Assembly: GCA_022818135.1 (NCBI GenBank)
Contig: JAFMSR010000012.1
Location: forward strand, 28,763,387-28,827,386
Source: Saxidomus purpurata
Taxonomy: Eukaryota; Mollusca; Bivalvia; Venerida; Veneridae
Length of the DNA: 64,000 nt
Reading direction: 5' to 3'
Positions within the stretch are counted from its first letter, which is position 1; each line of letters opens with the position of its first letter. Shown here in pieces: positions 60,460 through 64,000 of the stretch. The notes beneath the pieces are model-generated. The model ran no database searches and was not told where the DNA came from. It saw only the letters and a list, made by a program, of their open reading frames with translations. Both the position numbers and the translations under genes were made by a program.

Positions 60460-60560
60460 TAAGATGGTCAATGAACTAAAGTATTATGTGATCTACGAAT
60501 GACACGTAATACTTAGTCTAAGTAAGAGAGTGTCATCGAATCTTAATTTCATGGATCAAC
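60460..60560 (-). repeat. Inverted-duplication block 1 (right copy)
   Basis: The short outer block contains TGGTCAATGAACTAAAGT, the complement of the word at about 3731-3748. Confidence 0.6.
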
Positions 60561-60939
60561 ATGCATTTTTTCCGAGTACAAAAATGTACTATGATACATT
60601 TAGATGACATGTTATATTTCACTTTATTGAGGTGAAAGAGATTATGCACCAGCTTGCTTTAGGCTATATTTCTTTTACATCTAGTAAGTTGTCTTTCATA
60701 ATCACTATCTACTTTAATTTGGATAACCCGGAGTTACCGCTGATTTGCTATCTTTATATAGTATACAACAGTCTGAAACAATTTGCAACCTTGACAGAAG
60801 TAAGATTTTTTGGGCTGAATCATTTTCTGAATCATGCAAGTGTTATTGCACTTGACGCTATGACCAGAAAGATATCACGCATCACATTTCCATTATCACA
60901 TGAAACGTCACATCCATGTGCTCAACATGCGTGCCATGG

Positions 60940-62130
60940 AATTTTAAATTATTCAATGCATGAAATACTTACCAGTATAATCATATTCAATTACCATTAA
61001 GCTCTCAGTGTGACCTTTACCTAAAAGCTACAAATGCGGAACTGAACTCGACATGTGCTGTATATTTGTGCCGAGTTGTTTTAAACCACTTGTATACATG
61101 ACAGAAGTATAGTCACACCACGAATGTATCATATATACAGGATTCCACGATCTTCATACTGAGACACTGACATTGACGCGGGAATTGCACTGGCACGTTG
61201 TCTTCGCTGAACATTTGCGCCAAACTGTTTTAAAATCCTTCAATGCATAAGAGAGTTACAATCCGGACATGAATGTATGCACATATACAGGATCTATTAC
61301 CTTTAAACTTTAAGTAGATCTCGACCTTTGAGATAGGGAGGTGAATCTTGAATGCAAAAAGACATAAGTCACAATTTTTTACGTGACAAATATAAATTAC
61401 TATACGTATTTAATAATTTCAAATATTCGATTAGTACAAGTAGAAGATGAATGCGATTAATCCGAAACATATTGGAGTAATTCACTAAACGAATTCGGCT
61501 AACTAAGTTAGGCCGATATTTTAAACAATGATAGCAGAATTCGTTTTTCTGAATTTGTTTAGACCCCTTAAAAACAAAAATAATATACAAATTTATAAAA
61601 AAACTTTTACAATTCAACCTACAAAATCCCCCCACCGCTTTTTTCGCTCCTTAAAACCTGTTACCGCGAAAAAACATGTATTTTATGGATATCGGTACTA
61701 TCTTTCAAAATGATATTGTTCCTAGCTATTGGAAATGTTCGGTCAGACCCCTTTAACCGAAAAAGGGGTTAAACTGACCCTCTGGAAAGGCTCAAATGCA
61801 AACGGACGGCGTTATATTCATATGCTTAATATTTATACCATATTATCTCTAAATTCCACCATGTATGACAAAGTAATATTCCTAATGAAAAAGTGGATGA
61901 AATGGTCTTTAAACTTTTCGTTTGATCTTGATATTTATAGTAGGAAGGGACACGTCATTTTCATGGGCTGAACACTTGTACCATATGATTTGAAAATCTC
62001 TTTACGCTTGACACGAATGTGATTACATATACAGTATTCCGTTACTTATAATCTCTTAGTGTGATCTTTACATTTGAAGAAGGGACATGGGTGAACATCT
62101 CTTTATGCGTGACGAAGTTACAGCTCGAAA
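60940..62130 (-). repeat. Degenerate copies of the 170-bp tandem-unit repeat
   Basis: Worn reverse-strand modules with TTTTAAAATCCTTCAATGCA, AGAGTTACAATCCGGACA and ACATATACAGGAT occur at about 60940-61350 and 61950-62130. An unrelated AT-rich segment lies between (61365-61940). They are much older than the copies at 9980 and 45298. Confidence 0.65.
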
Positions 62131-64000
62131 ACGAAACAAATGGAAAAACGGAAGTACTCACGAAATAGATTTTATGAGGTTATCCATTCAATCTTCCTTT
62201 GATATATTTTACCCAAACAATACGATTTCTAAACCCACAATTCTATTAATCTCTTAATGACGGAATAGGCTCAAGCAACTTCATAATGATAAGTTTAACT
62301 CAAACCCTTATCCACTTATATTTACTGGGTATATACGGGCATACTGACTGACGGATACCCCTTTCATCATCTCATCTCTGATAATTAAACTATTATGACC
62401 ATGCGTAGGAGGGTAGAAGAGTTAATATTGCCAAGTCTCCTAGGTTACTCAGTCCACCAAGGAGGTTTTTGGCAATGTGATAAAAAAAGTGCAAAAGCCT
62501 AGCTTAGCCCCTTTGTATTTGGTATTATGTGATATTTCCATTATTCTCAAACAATAGGGTGACCACCGAAGGAACAAAAGATGAAATGAAGACAATAGAC
62601 AATTGCCTTAGACCATAGCGAGCGATTACTATATAAACACATTCGGGGCATAAAATTATAACAGTTTCATCAAACAAATGAAGACCTTAAAAAAGAACAA
62701 TAAATGCAATCTAATGTTTCTAAACATCTGGATGCGCGATTGACCATTCATAAATTGTAAAAGGCGTCTTAATAATGACGAAAAGGGATTATGTTGAAGC
62801 TTAGGCAAAAGGTTTACGCTTTTTATCCTCTTTATCTTTTCAAGGATTGCAAGATTACGAGGTTGCAGATATATGCAGAAATAGTAAAACACAGATTTAA
62901 AACCTTAGAATAGTTAAAAACTTGGAGTCTGAAAACGCTGTGCAGGGGACCATTTAAAAGCGTAAATAAGCAGTCGGGAATAAAGAAATTAATACATTTG
63001 CAAACGAACAATTCAACGGTGCAATAAACACAAGGATTCGCGTCACTTTACTGTGAAGTTCAAAGCTAGACTACCGGTATAAGATTTTTTCAGGAATTGG
63101 TAATAATTGAGCTGACAGCTACAAACTGTTACAAATTATTTCCACAACATCTAAAATACAGGCATTTATCATTGGAATCACATATATCCAATGCACAAAA
63201 CACTCTAAAAGCCACAACGTGGTCAACGAAGCAGAAATGATATGAAGTGTCTACTGTCCTAAGTGTCACCCTGTCCTGTGTGACCTTTTGTACACATTCT
63301 CCATAAACGTGACATAAAATAGACCAAACTGTAAATCTGACATTACAGGAAAGGAAATACAATAGTAGATAGCCAAATTCAAATTATTTTGTCACAAGTA
63401 AACGATCCGTCATCACAAATTAAATCTGGACGACGAAATGTCAATAGCAGACTCAATTTCGTTGGTGGACACATATTGCCGACACAATTCTTCCTGCAGA
63501 TTCATTTACAGTCCTTAACACAATATATTCTGTAAATTTCATTTGATGAACAGGAATGGTGTCATATGCTATTCAAAACGATTTCATCAAATCACTTTTG
63601 GCGATATATACAAGAGCCCCGAGAAATTGTTTGAATTGTCCAGAAAATGGATAGCTTAATTTTACGGATTCAGCTCTGAACTAACCGACAAGAGCGCCAT
63701 GATGACTTAAAGACAATTGAACAGGAATGTGGGGTATTCACCACAGGGGTCCAGTCAGCCATGCGAATTCACAGTAGATGTCAATTAACATGACTGGTCA
63801 CTGGTAGACTAGCTTCTGTTTATCATATTCAGCTACTGTATAACTTCCTTACATCATGTACAGGTAATGTAGGAAAGGGATGTGAGTTATACATACATTT
63901 TAAGACCTTCATAAGATGTTATTATTCTATTTTATCAGTTACCTTTAAGGTACGTAATTCCCAGTCAAATTAGATTATAAAAAAATTAACACTTACAGTT
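62131..64000. other. Non-coding stretch to the window end
   Basis: No gene recognised on either strand. Short frames at 62656 and 63129 (both minus) have no known content. Confidence 0.5.

Noticed and set aside
60632..61000. 122-codon plus-strand frame
   Set aside because: It runs into the degenerate 170-bp repeat and has no recognisable domain.

Overview
This is an AT-rich, intron-rich animal nuclear window, most likely from a bivalve mollusc. The grounds are a DDX1 helicase gene split into short exons with GT/AG introns of 1.2-6.6 kb, an F-type (fucose-binding) lectin, and several interspersed repeats of a kind I associate with bivalve genomes (ends like GAGCGATATAGG...CATCATGG, internal AAGGTCAAGGTCACAC). 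The species call is inference. There is no bacterial gene organisation, operon or CRISPR array, and almost all the short open frames in the window are chance.

Layout. 1-11.4 kb: intronic or intergenic DNA with a 0.77-kb interspersed repeat, a 67-bp tandem triplet, a TA-flanked MITE (4364-4861), a hAT-type element with a perfect 8-bp target duplication (5817-6648), a TIR element (7757-8816) and a nested repeat (9471-11404). 11.4-26.1 kb: five consecutive exons of DDX1 on the + strand (11434-11507, 18090-18162, 19393-19465, 24544-24586, 26010-26108). Their reading phases join exactly and they cover helicase motifs V and VI and most of the C-terminal region. The first intron holds nested transposons: a 4.3-kb TIR element containing a 1.3-kb hAT element and a MITE, the MITE itself split by a 165-bp-period array. 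The 3' end of DDX1 is not visible, because a 500-N scaffold gap (26648-27147) follows. 27.1-28.8 kb: local tandem duplications and trinucleotide tracts. 32.9-33.1 kb: an A/T homopolymer tract, probably poorly resolved. 33.6-35.3 kb: a 36-bp minisatellite of about 47 copies. 35.9-37.2 kb: two exons of an F-type lectin domain with an intact fucose-binding signature but an in-frame TAG in the first exon. 41-42.1 kb, 50.4-51.2 kb and 52.2-54.05 kb: three 5'-truncated LINE remnants, one interrupted by a foldback element. 43.5-46.7 kb: more interspersed repeats and a 400-bp MITE with perfect 27-bp TIRs. 48.8-49.0 kb: a small cysteine-rich frame of unknown function.

The least expected structure is large-scale. 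At least four non-repeat blocks in the left part (about 3.7, 7.2-7.6, 16.7-17.0 and 21.1-22.6 kb) reappear in the right part as reverse complements and in exactly reversed order (about 60.5, 59.5-59.8, 57.9-58.1 and 55.1-56.4 kb). This looks like an old, diverged inverted segmental duplication of DDX1 intronic DNA. I cannot find the DDX1 exons in the right arm, although the intronic blocks are still recognisable there. Younger transposon insertions account for much of the difference in arm length.
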